Assembly (NCBI RefSeq): GCF_017745095.1
Contig: NZ_JAGHZZ010000021.1
Location: forward strand, 20,648-84,647
Origin: Sporocytophaga sp.
Lineage (GTDB): Bacteria > Bacteroidota > Bacteroidia > Cytophagales > Cytophagaceae
Length of the DNA: 64,000 bases
Direction: 5' to 3'
Shown: positions 1 through 9,494 of the stretch, in pieces
Layout: each line of letters begins with the position of its first letter
How positions within the stretch are numbered: position 1 is the stretch's first letter
Notes under the pieces: model-generated
The model's input: the letters and a program-made list of their open reading frames with translations, nothing else
Database searches by the model: none
What the model was told of the DNA's origin: nothing
Position numbers and translations under genes: made by a program

Positions 1-2
1 GT

Positions 3-1001
3 GAAGTTTTAAATACAGAAGTTAATATTGGTGTCAGAGTTGAAAACACTAATCAGGGCTATACTTTAAAAAGTCCTAAAGAAAATCAGACAGCTGACAG
101 TTCACAACATTATACTGATGTATTGTCAAGTCTAAGTTTAAAATATAAAATCTCACCAATCCAAAATCTAAGATTAACTTATTACAAAGCTATTTCAAGG
201 CCAGGCTTCTTTGAGATTGTTCCTTATCAGCTAGAAGATGATGATTATAAAGAAGCCGGAAACCCAGGGCTAAAGAGAGTAAAAGCAGACAATATAGATC
301 TTAGATGGGAATTATTTCCCTCTCCTTCAGAACAAATACTTATAGGTGGATTTTACAAAAGAATTAAAGACCCTATAGAATATGCTCTGATAAGAAGCGG
401 AGTCAACAATGCCCCTATGATTGTTCCGGGTAACTATGGTACTGCTTTTAACACAGGAATAGAAGTAGACTTCACAAAGTATTTTAATAAAATAGGTATC
501 AGAGGTAATTACACCTTTACACATTCACAGATCAGTGCGCCAAAAGCTTTACGAACAAGGGAAAACCCTGCAGATCCTACAAGTAATCTTATACTGACGA
601 ATGTGATGCAGAAGAGAACATTACAAGGACAGGCCAAACATATTGCAAATATTTCCATACTCTTCAAAGATCTGAAGCATGGTCTCGAAGCTCAACTTTC
701 CGGTATATATACAGGAGAAAGACTTGAGGTCATCTCTCCTTTTCTTGATAATGATATGTATGCTAAGCCCGTCTTTCAGTTAGATTTTTCATTTGAGAAA
801 AAATTATTGAAAAAGTTAGAAGTCCTTCTTAAAATAAATAATCTTCTTAACTCTCCTTATGAAGTATACATCAAGAAGCCTGTATATAAAGACGAAGGAA
901 GCACTCTTAGTTACCCGATGCAGACATCATCCACTAAGACTCTGGTAAGAAAAGATCAGTTTTATCAATCATTCCGATTGGGCATAAGATTCGAATTTTA
1001 A
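3..1001 (+). CDS. TonB-dependent receptor, C-terminal part (5' end outside window)
   Basis: The frame is open from the first bases, so this is the last 332 residues of a larger outer-membrane receptor. The internal TTG at 123 is not a start. Near the left edge a GVRVE-type strand motif is followed by barrel-like alternation (RPGFFEIVPY, NPGLKRVKADNIDLRWE), and the protein ends in RLGIRFEF with the terminal Phe usual for outer-membrane beta barrels. Family knowledge: such receptors import substrates with energy from TonB-ExbBD. The substrate cannot be read from the fragment. The lipoprotein gene 42 nt downstream is probably co-transcribed and is its likely surface partner. Confidence 0.85.
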   Translation, partial: EVLNTEVNIGVRVENTNQGYTLKSPKENQTADSSQHYTDVLSSLSLKYKISPIQNLRLTYYKAISRPGFFEIVPYQLEDDDYKEAGNPGLKRVKADNIDLRWELFPSPSEQILIGGFYKRIKDPIEYALIRSGVNNAPMIVPGNYGTAFNTGIEVDFTKYFNKIGIRGNYTFTHSQISAPKALRTRENPADPTSNLILTNVMQKRTLQGQAKHIANISILFKDLKHGLEAQLSGIYTGERLEVISPFLDNDMYAKPVFQLDFSFEKKLLKKLEVLLKINNLLNSPYEVYIKKPVYKDEGSTLSYPMQTSSTKTLVRKDQFYQSFRLGIRFEF

Positions 1002-1043
1002 CAAAAAAACATAACATATACCATTTACTCAAAAGTTAACAAC

Positions 1044-2627
1044 ATGAAAAAAGTAACACATTATCTTTTAATGCTTACTGCGGCACTTTTCCTTTTTGCT
1101 GCATGTAAGAAGGAGGAAAAAGTAAATCCTACCCCTCCTCAAATTTCATCAGATGTTTCCATGCTTGCGGCAAAGTTCGGAGAGACTAAAACGATTACTA
1201 TATCTGTATCAGCAGCTGGAAAGTTAAAAGACATTACAGCAACGACAACTATTGGAACAATACAAACTTCCAATCTTACAGGCGTGGGTACTGCCACAGG
1301 AACTGTTACTATTACATTCAATGCTCCATTTGAGGAAGGAACAGGTAAAATAACAGTTATCGCTTCAGACGAGGGCGGCCTTACAAAGACTTCAGAAATA
1401 GATGTAACTGTTTCAGCAGCAGCACCAGTAGAATTGACCGCCGGAGATGTTGAAGGTGTGTGGGGACCAAATATGACTTATATCGTTCGTGGCAACATTA
1501 AAATCCCCAAAGGAAAATCACTGACGATTAAAGAAGGTGTAACTGTAATCGTTGAAGGTGATGGCACACAAGCAAACAGTCCAGAGATCGCTGTTTACGG
1601 TAAACTATATAGCTATGGTACAGAGCAGAAACCAATACTTATAACAGTGGCAGAAAGCAAAAGAACAGAAGCAAATATTTTTGCAGGTCTATGGGGTGGA
1701 ATATGCGGAGTTGAAGATGTAGAAGAAATGGCAATCATTTACACCAGAATAGAATATGCAGGTGCTCCGGCTCCTGCAAACAGCCCAATGGTGACGACAG
1801 GAGAAGTTGAAGAAGGAGATCCGAGATATAGCATATATTTCAATAACCCAAATGGAAGATTTGTAATGATGCATTCAACCATTGCTAATTCTAAAGATGA
1901 TGGAATGAGAATCAATCAGGGACAATTACTAGTAGCTTACAACACATATATCAACACTGGAAAAACAGGTGGCGAGGCTTTAAACGTAAAAAGTGGTTGT
2001 ATAGGAGATGTTGCGTACAATACAATGGTTAATGCGGCAACAAATGGTTTAAAATGTTCTAACTCAGATGACAGATCACCTCAGACAGATATATACATTT
2101 ATAACAACACTATAGTAAATTCAGGATGGAGACAAACCAAAGCAGGTCGTGGTGGATCTTTAAATCTTGAAAAAGGCGGAAGAGGAAAAGTATATAACAA
2201 TATGATTGTGAACTGTCGTTATGGAGTGCGTTTCCCTAAGTCACCAGATAACCCGGATCTAGTAAACTCATACGCAGGATACAACTATTATTTCGGAAAC
2301 AATGCAGATATCGCAGATCAGTTCTATCCATCAACAGGTTCATTGGTTAAAGGCGACCTAGAAACAGGTAATGATGTATCAGGAAACGCAAATGAAAATG
2401 ATCCTAAATTCGTTAATTTCAACATATCAGGATTCGATTCAGAAGCAGCTAAAAATTCTGATAACATTAAAGATCCTGGAACTTTTAACCTTAAACTACA
2501 GGCGGGTTCTCCAGCATTAGGAAAAGGCAAGGAAGGATTTACTTCCAGACTATCTTCATTGACGATAGATGGAAAGACATATTCAGCTCCTGCACCTTCT
2601 TCTTTTATAGGATCATCAGGAAATTAA
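1044..2627 (+). CDS. Lipoprotein with right-handed beta-helix region, receptor partner
   Basis: Encodes 527 residues. The N-terminus is a lipoprotein signal (hydrophobic stretch, then LFAACKKEE, Cys about residue 21), so it is lipid-anchored. Residues about 35-130 look like an Ig-like beta domain. From about 135 (GDVEGVWGPNMTYIVRG, then IPKGKSLTIKEGVTVIVEG) the protein has the repeated short strands of a right-handed parallel beta helix, with AYNTYINTGKTGGEALNV-type rungs typical of polysaccharide-binding or lyase-like folds. No catalytic residues could be assigned. It follows the TonB receptor by 42 nt and is closed by a strong terminator, so the two probably form an uptake pair. Role as substrate-binding surface protein is inference. 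Confidence 0.75.
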   Translation: MKKVTHYLLMLTAALFLFAACKKEEKVNPTPPQISSDVSMLAAKFGETKTITISVSAAGKLKDITATTTIGTIQTSNLTGVGTATGTVTITFNAPFEEGTGKITVIASDEGGLTKTSEIDVTVSAAAPVELTAGDVEGVWGPNMTYIVRGNIKIPKGKSLTIKEGVTVIVEGDGTQANSPEIAVYGKLYSYGTEQKPILITVAESKRTEANIFAGLWGGICGVEDVEEMAIIYTRIEYAGAPAPANSPMVTTGEVEEGDPRYSIYFNNPNGRFVMMHSTIANSKDDGMRINQGQLLVAYNTYINTGKTGGEALNVKSGCIGDVAYNTMVNAATNGLKCSNSDDRSPQTDIYIYNNTIVNSGWRQTKAGRGGSLNLEKGGRGKVYNNMIVNCRYGVRFPKSPDNPDLVNSYAGYNYYFGNNADIADQFYPSTGSLVKGDLETGNDVSGNANENDPKFVNFNISGFDSEAAKNSDNIKDPGTFNLKLQAGSPALGKGKEGFTSRLSSLTIDGKTYSAPAPSSFIGSSGN

Positions 2628-2641
2628 TCTTTAACTTATGA

Positions 2642-2680
2642 AAAACAGCTCTGCACATTGGTGACAGAGCTGTTTTATTT
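2642..2680 (+). terminator. Intrinsic terminator after the beta-helix lipoprotein gene
   Basis: Perfect 12-bp stem (aaaacagctctg at 2642-2653 with cagagctgtttt at 2665-2676), an 11-nt loop and a T-rich end. It closes the receptor-lipoprotein operon. Confidence 0.9.
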
Positions 2681-2745
2681 TGAATTACTAAAGAGATTCC
2701 CATCTTCTGAAGGTGGTATTCTATCCGCATTCATCTGTCTTTTCA

Positions 2746-2753
2746 TATCTTTG
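2746..2753 (+). promoter_or_regulatory. -7 promoter element before the phosphatase gene
   Basis: TATCTTTG matches the Bacteroidota -7 consensus TAnnTTTG and lies 51 nt before the ATG at 2805. No convincing TTTG/TTG -33 box is seen at the usual spacing. Confidence 0.5.
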
Positions 2754-2804
2754 GTGAATTCCTATAGAAAGATTATTTAATTTATAATAAACTATTAATT
2801 TCCA

Positions 2805-3770
2805 ATGCACTTCACAATCCATTTAAATTCCTTACTAAAAAAAACTTTACTGATCCATCTCATTTTAATATCACTATTTGCTTCTACTTGTCTTGCTCAA
2901 ATAAAAAAAGCTGATAAAATCCCTGTGGAATCCAATGCTATTCGTTTCTTCTTTGTAGGCGATTGGGGAAGAAATGGAGAACATAATCAGCAGGAGGTGG
3001 CTGATCAAATGGGAAAAACAGGAGAAACATTTGATCCCAAATTTATTATTTCTGCAGGAGATAATTTCTACTGCTGTGGAGTAGCAAGTACTGAAGATCC
3101 ACAATGGAAATATTCTTTTGAAGATGTATACAGAGCTCATTCCCTTAATATTCCATGGTTTCCTATTCTTGGTAACCATGATTACCTCGGTAACCCTCAA
3201 GCTCAAATAGACTATTCCCAAATCAGCAGAAGATGGAGAATGCCGGCCAGATATTACACGGTGAATATGAAAGATGTTATATTTATTTTTCTTGACACCA
3301 ATCCTTTTATCAAAAAGCATTATAAAAAACAAGGAGAATATGCGGATGTGGCCCGTCAGGATACATTAAGGCAACTTCAATGGCTGGATAGTACATTAGT
3401 CAACAGTAAAGAAAAATGGAAGATCGTTGTGGGCCATCATCCTGTTTATTCCACAGGAAGCAAGCATGGCAGTACCCCAGAACTTATTCAAACATTAAAA
3501 CCTGTTTTAGAAAAACATCATGTTCAATTATATCTTGCCGGGCATGATCATGACTTGCAATTTCAAAAACCAGTCAATAGCAGTGTAAATTATCTGATCA
3601 GCGGAGCGGGTTCAGAAGTAAGACCAAATACTCCTGATCCAGCAATGACTAAATATGCAGCTGCAGTGGCGGGATTTATGGCATTCTCTATACTTGACAA
3701 TAAACTCATTGTATATTTCATTGATAAAAAAGGAAATGTGATTTATCAAACTGAAATATTACAGAATTAA
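2805..3770 (+). CDS. Secreted purple acid phosphatase-like metallophosphoesterase
   Basis: Encodes 321 residues with a signal peptide ending near residue 31 (LFASTCLAQ). The calcineurin-like metallophosphoesterase motifs of the small, mammalian-type (ACP5-like) purple acid phosphatases occur in order: GDWG (Asp53), GDNFY (Asp86, Tyr89), GNHD (Asn124, His125), GHHP (His210) and GHDH (His246, His248). The Tyr after GDNF is the ligand that gives the purple Fe(III) centre. It probably hydrolyses phosphomonoesters in the periplasm or outside the cell. It appears monocistronic, between a terminator and a long convergent hairpin. The exact substrate is unknown. Confidence 0.88.
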   Translation: MHFTIHLNSLLKKTLLIHLILISLFASTCLAQIKKADKIPVESNAIRFFFVGDWGRNGEHNQQEVADQMGKTGETFDPKFIISAGDNFYCCGVASTEDPQWKYSFEDVYRAHSLNIPWFPILGNHDYLGNPQAQIDYSQISRRWRMPARYYTVNMKDVIFIFLDTNPFIKKHYKKQGEYADVARQDTLRQLQWLDSTLVNSKEKWKIVVGHHPVYSTGSKHGSTPELIQTLKPVLEKHHVQLYLAGHDHDLQFQKPVNSSVNYLISGAGSEVRPNTPDPAMTKYAAAVAGFMAFSILDNKLIVYFIDKKGNVIYQTEILQN

Positions 3771-3780
3771 AAAGTGAATT

Positions 3781-3819
3781 ATGAAAGAGTTGAAAGCCCT
3801 AACATTTCAGCTCTTTCAT
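3781..3819. terminator. Long hairpin between convergent genes
   Basis: A 15-nt stem with a single G-T pair (3781-3795 with 3805-3819) and a 9-nt loop lies between the stops of the phosphatase (+) and monooxygenase (-) genes. There is no clear T-run on either strand, so termination is likely but not certain. Confidence 0.5.
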
Positions 3820-3849
3820 ATCAATCTAAGATCAATCATTAAAGGAATT

Positions 3850-4842
3850 TTAAGGAAAAACACTCGCAAACAACTCATAAGATTTCAATCTGTCTTCAAA
3901 ATCAAATGCGGCATTTACAGCCATTATTTCATTAACATCATATTCATCGGCAAGTGTTGTAAGTTGCTTCCTGAGTTCTTCCGGAGTGCCAATTGCAAAG
4001 CGTTGACTGTTCAAAGCGATCCTTTGCTCCTCAGCCGGACCGTATTTTACATCTTTTATTTCTTCGAAGGTAACAGGATCAAAACGACCTTTTGTTTCTA
4101 GCTGCAAAAATCTATAATTCAATACCGCTTTCACTTGTTCATTTCTTTCTTTTGAATCAGAACAAAACATAAAAAGTGCAACCAGTACCCTTGGCATTCT
4201 GAGTTGTTCGGAAGGTTTAAAATAGTTCCTGTAAACTTCTACAGCCCTAGCACCTCCATTCGGATTAATAAAATGAGCAAACGCGAATGCCATTCCCAAA
4301 TGGGCAGCAAATAGACCGCTTTGTCCACTGGAACTTAATACCCACTGTTCTGGAATACCTTTAACTACGGGAGTTGCAAGTACCTTTCCCCTATCAGATT
4401 CAGATCTTAGAGAATCATTAAGATAACCTTGAAGATCTTGAAGTTGCTCTATAAAATCCTGTTCACTGAAATGATTATGAGGGTTAAGCAATGAAGCTGT
4501 AAGCCTATCCCCTCCGGGAGCCCGTCCAACACCCAAGTCTATGCGTCCAGGAGCAAGAGCCTCCAATATCCTGAAATTTTCCGCTACTTTTAAAGCACTG
4601 TAATGAGGCAACATTACACCACCCGACCCTATTCTTATCTTTTTTGTCTGAGCTGCCAGATAACCCAATAATACCTCTGGCGATGAGCCCGCAACAGAAT
4701 ACATATTATGATGCTCTGAAACCCAGAATCTTTGATATCCTAGATTATCTGCAAGCTTGGCAAGCTCAATTGTCGATGCCAATGCCTGCTCTGCTGTTCC
4801 ACCTTTAGGGATATGAGATTGATCTAATACACTTATATACAT
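3850..4842 (-). CDS. LLM-class flavin-dependent oxidoreductase (luciferase-like)
   Basis: Encodes 330 residues from the ATG at 4842 (MYISVLDQSHIPKGG). A GTG 21 nt further upstream is possible, but family members start at this point. Typical bacterial-luciferase-like TIM-barrel motifs are present: FWVSEHHN, the stretch RIGSGGVMLPHYSALKVAE and LEALAPGRIDLGVGRAPGGD, the MsnO8/YhbW-type subgroup. Such proteins use reduced flavin from a separate reductase to oxidise small molecules. No reductase gene is adjacent, and the substrate is unknown. It is transcribed alone and converges on the phosphatase gene. Confidence 0.88.
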   Translation of the reverse strand: MYISVLDQSHIPKGGTAEQALASTIELAKLADNLGYQRFWVSEHHNMYSVAGSSPEVLLGYLAAQTKKIRIGSGGVMLPHYSALKVAENFRILEALAPGRIDLGVGRAPGGDRLTASLLNPHNHFSEQDFIEQLQDLQGYLNDSLRSESDRGKVLATPVVKGIPEQWVLSSSGQSGLFAAHLGMAFAFAHFINPNGGARAVEVYRNYFKPSEQLRMPRVLVALFMFCSDSKERNEQVKAVLNYRFLQLETKGRFDPVTFEEIKDVKYGPAEEQRIALNSQRFAIGTPEELRKQLTTLADEYDVNEIMAVNAAFDFEDRLKSYELFASVFP

Positions 4843-5045
4843 TTCGAAAAACTTTTTTTTCACAATCTACTGATATTCAACAACAGTACTACCTAATTTG
4901 GTTTCCCTTGTACCACTGGGTATCAAGAAGCCTAATGTAAAACACATAATGTCATTTTTCAACCTATAAACTTTAATTTTAGCAGTCAACTTCAGAATTA
5001 CAACCAAAAAATTTTCTAACTTTAAATAACCAATATTATTTAAAT

Positions 5046-5429
5046 ATGAGAGCATTACATTTAGCTATCGTCTTCATGGTACTTCTTTCGGTTCAATCAT
5101 TTTCCCAAAGCAATTTTGATTCCTATAAAATGGCCGAAAAGACAGTGCAAGAGCTTAATGATCGCATGCTGCTAACTTCTCAGAAGAAAGATTCTCTCAT
5201 CCTTATTTTTAACAGATACTATTCTGACAAAAATCTCAATAAAACCAAAGACAACGAAAAATTCGCCAAAGCGATAGAACAGAGTAGAGACATGAGTGTG
5301 AAACAAGTGCTATCTCCATTTAGCTATCAGGAGTACTTGAGATATATCGAAGAACAGAAGGGGAAAGTAAAAACAAAAGAAAGATTAAGACACGGAGAAA
5401 GAGAATCCACCAATCTAATTGACTTTTAA
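5046..5429 (+). CDS. Small secreted helical protein of unknown function
   Basis: Encodes 127 residues. It has a clear signal peptide (MRALHLAIVFMVLLSVQSFSQ, cleavage near 20), then an almost wholly helical, charged mature part (KMAEKTVQELNDRMLLTSQK, later RYIEEQKGKVKTKERL). I do not recognise the family. The size and helical layout recall small periplasmic Spy/CpxP-type proteins, but no LTxxQ motif is present, so this is only a resemblance. The haem-binding-domain gene begins 31 nt downstream and may be co-transcribed. Confidence 0.7.
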   Translation: MRALHLAIVFMVLLSVQSFSQSNFDSYKMAEKTVQELNDRMLLTSQKKDSLILIFNRYYSDKNLNKTKDNEKFAKAIEQSRDMSVKQVLSPFSYQEYLRYIEEQKGKVKTKERLRHGERESTNLIDF

Positions 5430-5460
5430 TAAAATATAGGTATTGTATTTATTCGCTTAA

Positions 5461-5922
5461 ATGAAGAAAAAAATTATTTATGGAGCATTGCTCCTGCTTA
5501 TTGCAATTCAGTTTGTAAGACCAGAAAAAAATGAAGGTATAGCGGATACTCCAAATGATGTAACACATCATGTTGATGTTCCGGAGAGTACATTAAAAAT
5601 TCTGAAAACCTCTTGTTACGATTGCCATTCTAATCATACCAATTACCCTTTGTATTCGGAGATAATGCCTTTTGGATGGTTCCTTGCAAGCCATGTAAAG
5701 GATGGTAAAAGACATTTAAACTTTTCAGACTTTTCAAAATACACAAAAAAGAAAATTGATCATAAACTAGAGGAGACAGCGGAAGAAGTTGAAAAACATG
5801 ATATGCCTCTTTCAACTTATCTGATCATGCATTCTGAGGCAAAGCTAAATGAAAGTCAGACTCAGGAAATTATTGAGTGGGTAAATAGAGAAAGAGCTAA
5901 GCTGCAGGCATCGGGACTTTGA
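5461..5922 (+). CDS. Haem-binding domain protein with CxxCH motif
   Basis: Encodes 153 residues: an N-terminal membrane segment or uncleaved signal (IIYGALLLLIAIQF, residues 5-18), then a short domain with CYDCH at 52-56, the c-type haem attachment motif, followed by SNHTNYPLY and a C-terminal helix (QTQEIIEWVNRERAKL). This arrangement is that of the Haem_bd family (PF14376), common in Bacteroidota and often near electron-transfer proteins. A later Met (KHDMPLSTYL) could be the distal ligand. It probably faces the periplasm as a mono-haem protein; its partner is not evident here. Confidence 0.85.
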   Translation: MKKKIIYGALLLLIAIQFVRPEKNEGIADTPNDVTHHVDVPESTLKILKTSCYDCHSNHTNYPLYSEIMPFGWFLASHVKDGKRHLNFSDFSKYTKKKIDHKLEETAEEVEKHDMPLSTYLIMHSEAKLNESQTQEIIEWVNRERAKLQASGL

Positions 5923-5951
5923 TAATAATTTGCTAATAAAAATGCGTAAAT

Positions 5952-5985
5952 AAAAAGGAGTAAGCTTGATGCTACTCCTTTTTAA
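5952..5985. terminator. Bidirectional terminator
   Basis: 11-bp stem (aaaaaggagta at 5952-5962 with tactccttttt at 5973-5983) with A-run and T-run on opposite sides. It sits between the converging haem-domain gene (+) and TonB receptor gene (-), so it can serve both. Confidence 0.85.
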
Positions 5986-6011
5986 TTATCCCAAATCAAA
6001 CTCATTTTCGA

Positions 6012-8615
6012 TTATTTACTTCTATTATCTTTCCCACCTTTTCCTCTTACCGGGCCTTGTCTCTGCTCACTTCCTCCCTGACCTCCTGACGGCATATCTG
6101 ACATGTTTGTACCATCACCACCTCCTCCATCTTTCAGGTCATCATTATTGATAAGCTTCCTTCTCTTTTTAGGCTTAGCATCTTCCATTGACATCTTTCC
6201 TATTTTATAAGTGAAGGTTACCTTAAAGTTCATATTATGAAGAACATTGGTACTCTTCTGATTGATGACTGGAGATACTAGTTCACTTCTGATTCTATAT
6301 GAAGTGTTGAAAAAGTTTTCTGCACCAAATCCGATACTTCCTTTATCATCCTTAAGTTGTTTTCTGAAATTAAGACTATAAATACCAAATCCTCCCTGAT
6401 AGCCTTGCAACTGTACCTTCCTCCCTCTATAAAAACCAAAAAACTGTACTTCCCAACTTTTAGGTAATTTATAACCTGCCATCATTCTATAATTAGCAAC
6501 CCATCCCTCATTGCTTGCATTATAAATAGGATCAGGTACATTATTTCTTAATACTGCATAGTACACATCAGTTCCTCCGTTCAAGGTAAACTTATCTGAT
6601 AACTTAATATTGGCAAAAATACTGAAGCCATAAGTGTTTTCGCTCCCTATATTCTGATATGTAGTAACGATGGTATCTCCCTTTACATTTCTTACACTTT
6701 GAATGGCATTGTTAGAGTTTTTTGCAAAAGTTGAAATCGTCAAAGAACTTCTTTTAATATACGCATTGTAAGCCAGCTCAAAGTTGTTGGTATATTCCGG
6801 ATCAAGATTTGGATTACCAAACGATACATTAAGTGGATTAGATGCCTGAAGATTGGGATTCAAATATCTCAATGATGGTCTCTGAATTCTTCTGTTGTAA
6901 GAGGCTTTGACAATATTTCCACTTTTCAGTTTTCTTGATATATTGATACTTGGAACAAGTATTCCATATGATGGAATATCGATAGCATCACCTCCGTTTT
7001 GAAGTCTTGCATCAATTGTGGTGTATTCATAACGCAATCCAACTTTCGCACTATACACTTTCTTCAGAGTTACCGTTGCAGCGGAATAAGCAGAAGCAAC
7101 ATTCTGATTATAATTCAGCTTATTACTTAAAGTATTATTACTAAGTTCAGTAAAGCTTCCGTCGCTTCCAGGAGCGGAGAAGTACTTATAGTTACTTGTA
7201 ACGTTTCTATATATATTTTTCACTCCTGCTTCAAGCATGATCATTGAATCTATCGGAGTCTGATAATCCGCCTGGAAGGTTACTTCCTGATTATAACTAT
7301 TATTTATGTTCTTTAACCTACTTGTTGTTGAAAGACCTAAACTGTCCATGATGGAATTTGTAAAGTCATTAACACTTTTGTCTCTGCTGTACAATGCCAT
7401 AAAACTCAACTCTCTCATTGGCTTCTTAAAGAGGTGAGTATAGTTTAAATTCAGGTCCAGGTTGTTATTATTGTTTTTAGTGAATACATTCCTTATTCCT
7501 ATATTCTCTAAGATTCCACTCTGATAAGTTTCAGTAGTAAGATTATCCTGATAGTTTTTACCATTTCTGAAACCAAACTTGGCAGAGGCTGTAAGCAAGT
7601 TATTTTTATCAATATCATAATCCCACCCGAATTGATAATTACCAAATCCATGAAAATTTCTAGTGTTCGCATACTGAACATTTTCATTCACTTCACCTGT
7701 TTCACTAACCGTTGTCTGAGTGTTTCTAAAGCTACCTGGTGTATTATAACTCCATCTTCCGTTTCCTCCAAGAGAGAAACCCATCTTCCCTTTTCTATAA
7801 CTCCCATTTAAACCCAGGCTGGAAGCTCTGAGTCCCGTACTTCCGTCAATGCTAAGCATTGCACCTTGCAAATTATTTTTTTTGGTAATGATATTAATAA
7901 TACCTGCTGAACCTTCAGCATCATATTTAGCAGAAGGAGAAGTGATCACTTCAACAGACTTGATCATATCTGCTGGTATCTGTCTTAAAGCATCAGCAAC
8001 ACTGGTAGCTGTGATTGTCGATGGCTTATTATTTATGAGTACCTTTACATTTTCACTACCTCTCAAGGAAACATTACCATCAAGGTCTACAGAAAGCATT
8101 GGTACCTTTCTTAGTACATCAGCTGCGTCACCACCTTTGTTACCTGCATCATTTTCTGCATTATACACGGTGCGGTCCACCTTTTCTTCAAATAAAGGTT
8201 TTTCACCCATCACAGTAACTTCTTTTAATTGCTGAACAGTCTGACTTAATTTAATCTCACCAAGCTCAATATTTTCTTTGCCATCAGATACAGAGATTCC
8301 TTTTATTACTTTAGTATCATAACCGATAAAAGAAATTTCAACATTATAAACTCCGGCTTCAATTTTAGTAATTTCAAATTTACCATTTTCGTCTGCCATG
8401 GTTCCATTAACCGGATTACCGGATTCCTGGCTTATCAGTGCAACAGTCGCAAAAGGAACAGACGCACTATTGGCAGAATCTTTAATCACACCCTCAATCT
8501 TACCTTTACCTTTAGGAACTGTCGGAATAGCATTATTTGCTCCAGATGGAGGAGTTTGGGCTAAAATAATATTTGTAAATGCCAATAGAATGCAAAAAAC
8601 GATTGAGTACTTCAC
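6012..8615 (-). CDS. TonB-dependent receptor, outer membrane beta-barrel family
   Basis: Encodes 867 residues. It starts with GTG at 8615; no in-frame ATG lies upstream, and the signal peptide (IVFCILLAFTNIILAQ) begins at once. Order: a carboxypeptidase-regulatory-like beta-sandwich (residues about 40-125, GKIEGVIKDSANSASVPFA), a plug domain (residues about 130-235, SLRGSENVKVLINNKPSTIT, then SPSAKYDAEGSAGIINIITK) and a long barrel of the OMP_b-brl_3 type. It has an unusual C-terminus: after the barrel strand there is a basic stretch (KPKKRRK) and a Gly/Asp-rich tail of about 45 residues, so the chain does not end in an aromatic residue. The substrate is unknown and no lipoprotein partner is adjacent. 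Confidence 0.87.
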   Translation of the reverse strand: MKYSIVFCILLAFTNIILAQTPPSGANNAIPTVPKGKGKIEGVIKDSANSASVPFATVALISQESGNPVNGTMADENGKFEITKIEAGVYNVEISFIGYDTKVIKGISVSDGKENIELGEIKLSQTVQQLKEVTVMGEKPLFEEKVDRTVYNAENDAGNKGGDAADVLRKVPMLSVDLDGNVSLRGSENVKVLINNKPSTITATSVADALRQIPADMIKSVEVITSPSAKYDAEGSAGIINIITKKNNLQGAMLSIDGSTGLRASSLGLNGSYRKGKMGFSLGGNGRWSYNTPGSFRNTQTTVSETGEVNENVQYANTRNFHGFGNYQFGWDYDIDKNNLLTASAKFGFRNGKNYQDNLTTETYQSGILENIGIRNVFTKNNNNNLDLNLNYTHLFKKPMRELSFMALYSRDKSVNDFTNSIMDSLGLSTTSRLKNINNSYNQEVTFQADYQTPIDSMIMLEAGVKNIYRNVTSNYKYFSAPGSDGSFTELSNNTLSNKLNYNQNVASAYSAATVTLKKVYSAKVGLRYEYTTIDARLQNGGDAIDIPSYGILVPSINISRKLKSGNIVKASYNRRIQRPSLRYLNPNLQASNPLNVSFGNPNLDPEYTNNFELAYNAYIKRSSLTISTFAKNSNNAIQSVRNVKGDTIVTTYQNIGSENTYGFSIFANIKLSDKFTLNGGTDVYYAVLRNNVPDPIYNASNEGWVANYRMMAGYKLPKSWEVQFFGFYRGRKVQLQGYQGGFGIYSLNFRKQLKDDKGSIGFGAENFFNTSYRIRSELVSPVINQKSTNVLHNMNFKVTFTYKIGKMSMEDAKPKKRRKLINNDDLKDGGGGDGTNMSDMPSGGQGGSEQRQGPVRGKGGKDNRSK

Positions 8616-9048
8616 CTCTTTTAATTTTATTTTAAAAACAGTTTAAAATTAGTATTTATAGTTGAAAGTATATAACCATTCATATTTGAAAATCAGCGGT
8701 TGGTATATTAACAGGGCTAAAGATTCTGAAACCCAAAGATCTTTATAAGGTTATGATTGATTAAATCTTCATTAAAACTTTTAATCATACAATCAATGAG
8801 ACAATTATACTTTACACCTGTCAAAAAAATAATTAACTAAAACAATACAAACCACTAAAAATAAAGCACATACACATAAATATCCTTCTAATTAACATCT
8901 TTTCTTACCTCTTTTACTTTTGCAATTACATTTTTGCTAAGTTTGAAGTCTTTAATGTTAAAAAATTGTTAAAACTTAAACATTTTTTAGCTTTCAGAAT
9001 TAAGGTTAAGTTAGGTCGGGCAAAACAATTGAAATAAAATATAAATTC
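8616..9048. other. Intergenic region between divergent genes
   Basis: 433 bp of very AT-rich sequence that must hold the promoters of the receptor gene (-) and the small gene at 9049 (+). A TACTTTTG -7-like element is seen at 8915-8922 on the plus strand, 127 nt before that ATG. No coding sequence or repeat was recognised. Confidence 0.4.
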
Positions 9049-9390
9049 ATGGCGATTTCTAAAGAAGATACCATTCAGGCTATCAAATTATCCCAAATCA
9101 TTCAAGACCATTTTGACAAAAACAAAAATTGTGGTTCACTTAGTACAAATGACATGTATGAGTTTATCTACAAAAAAGGAATAAGTAACTGGGATAAAAA
9201 CAGCACTGGTAAATTCAAAGATTTTCTAAAAAAATTATCTAACAACAACGCACTGGACCTGATCCCTCAATGCAGAGCAGAAAGTACTGGCAGATCTGTT
9301 AGCTGGTATTTTGAATCTACTCCCGGGAAAGTCATTAAAGCAAGGAAGTTAGTTCCACTTTCTGAAGCAAAAAATGTAGTTGCTAACTAA
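9049..9390 (+). CDS. Small cytoplasmic protein of unknown function
   Basis: Encodes 113 residues with no signal or membrane segment. It has a helical N-terminal half (QAIKLSQIIQDHFDKNKN), then a basic region and a C-terminal RKLVP segment. The layout KFKDFLKKLSNNNALDLIPQ resembles a small winged-helix-like module, but I do not recognise the family. The ATG start is clear, and an intrinsic terminator 8 nt after the stop marks it as a single-gene transcript, which supports it being a real gene. Confidence 0.7.
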   Translation: MAISKEDTIQAIKLSQIIQDHFDKNKNCGSLSTNDMYEFIYKKGISNWDKNSTGKFKDFLKKLSNNNALDLIPQCRAESTGRSVSWYFESTPGKVIKARKLVPLSEAKNVVAN

Positions 9391-9397
9391 GACACTT

Positions 9398-9425
9398 GAG
9401 ACCTTTAATCGGGTCTCTTTTTTTT
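9398..9425 (+). terminator. Intrinsic terminator
   Basis: 6-bp stem gagacc (9398-9403) with ggtctc (9412-9417) followed directly by a run of eight T. Confidence 0.85.
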
Positions 9426-9494
9426 GTCTTTAAATATCTTTTTTTCAATAATTTCCGTAATATTTTTACCTTGAAATAAACAAATCAAATACAT

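Noticed and set aside
3781..4101. 106-codon plus-strand frame starting at the hairpin after the phosphatase gene
   Set aside because: Antisense to the luciferase-like gene, whose protein is well conserved; its start codon is in a hairpin stem.
4867..5055. 62-codon open frame in the promoter region between divergent genes
   Set aside because: It overlaps the start of the gene at 5046 and covers the space where promoters must lie.
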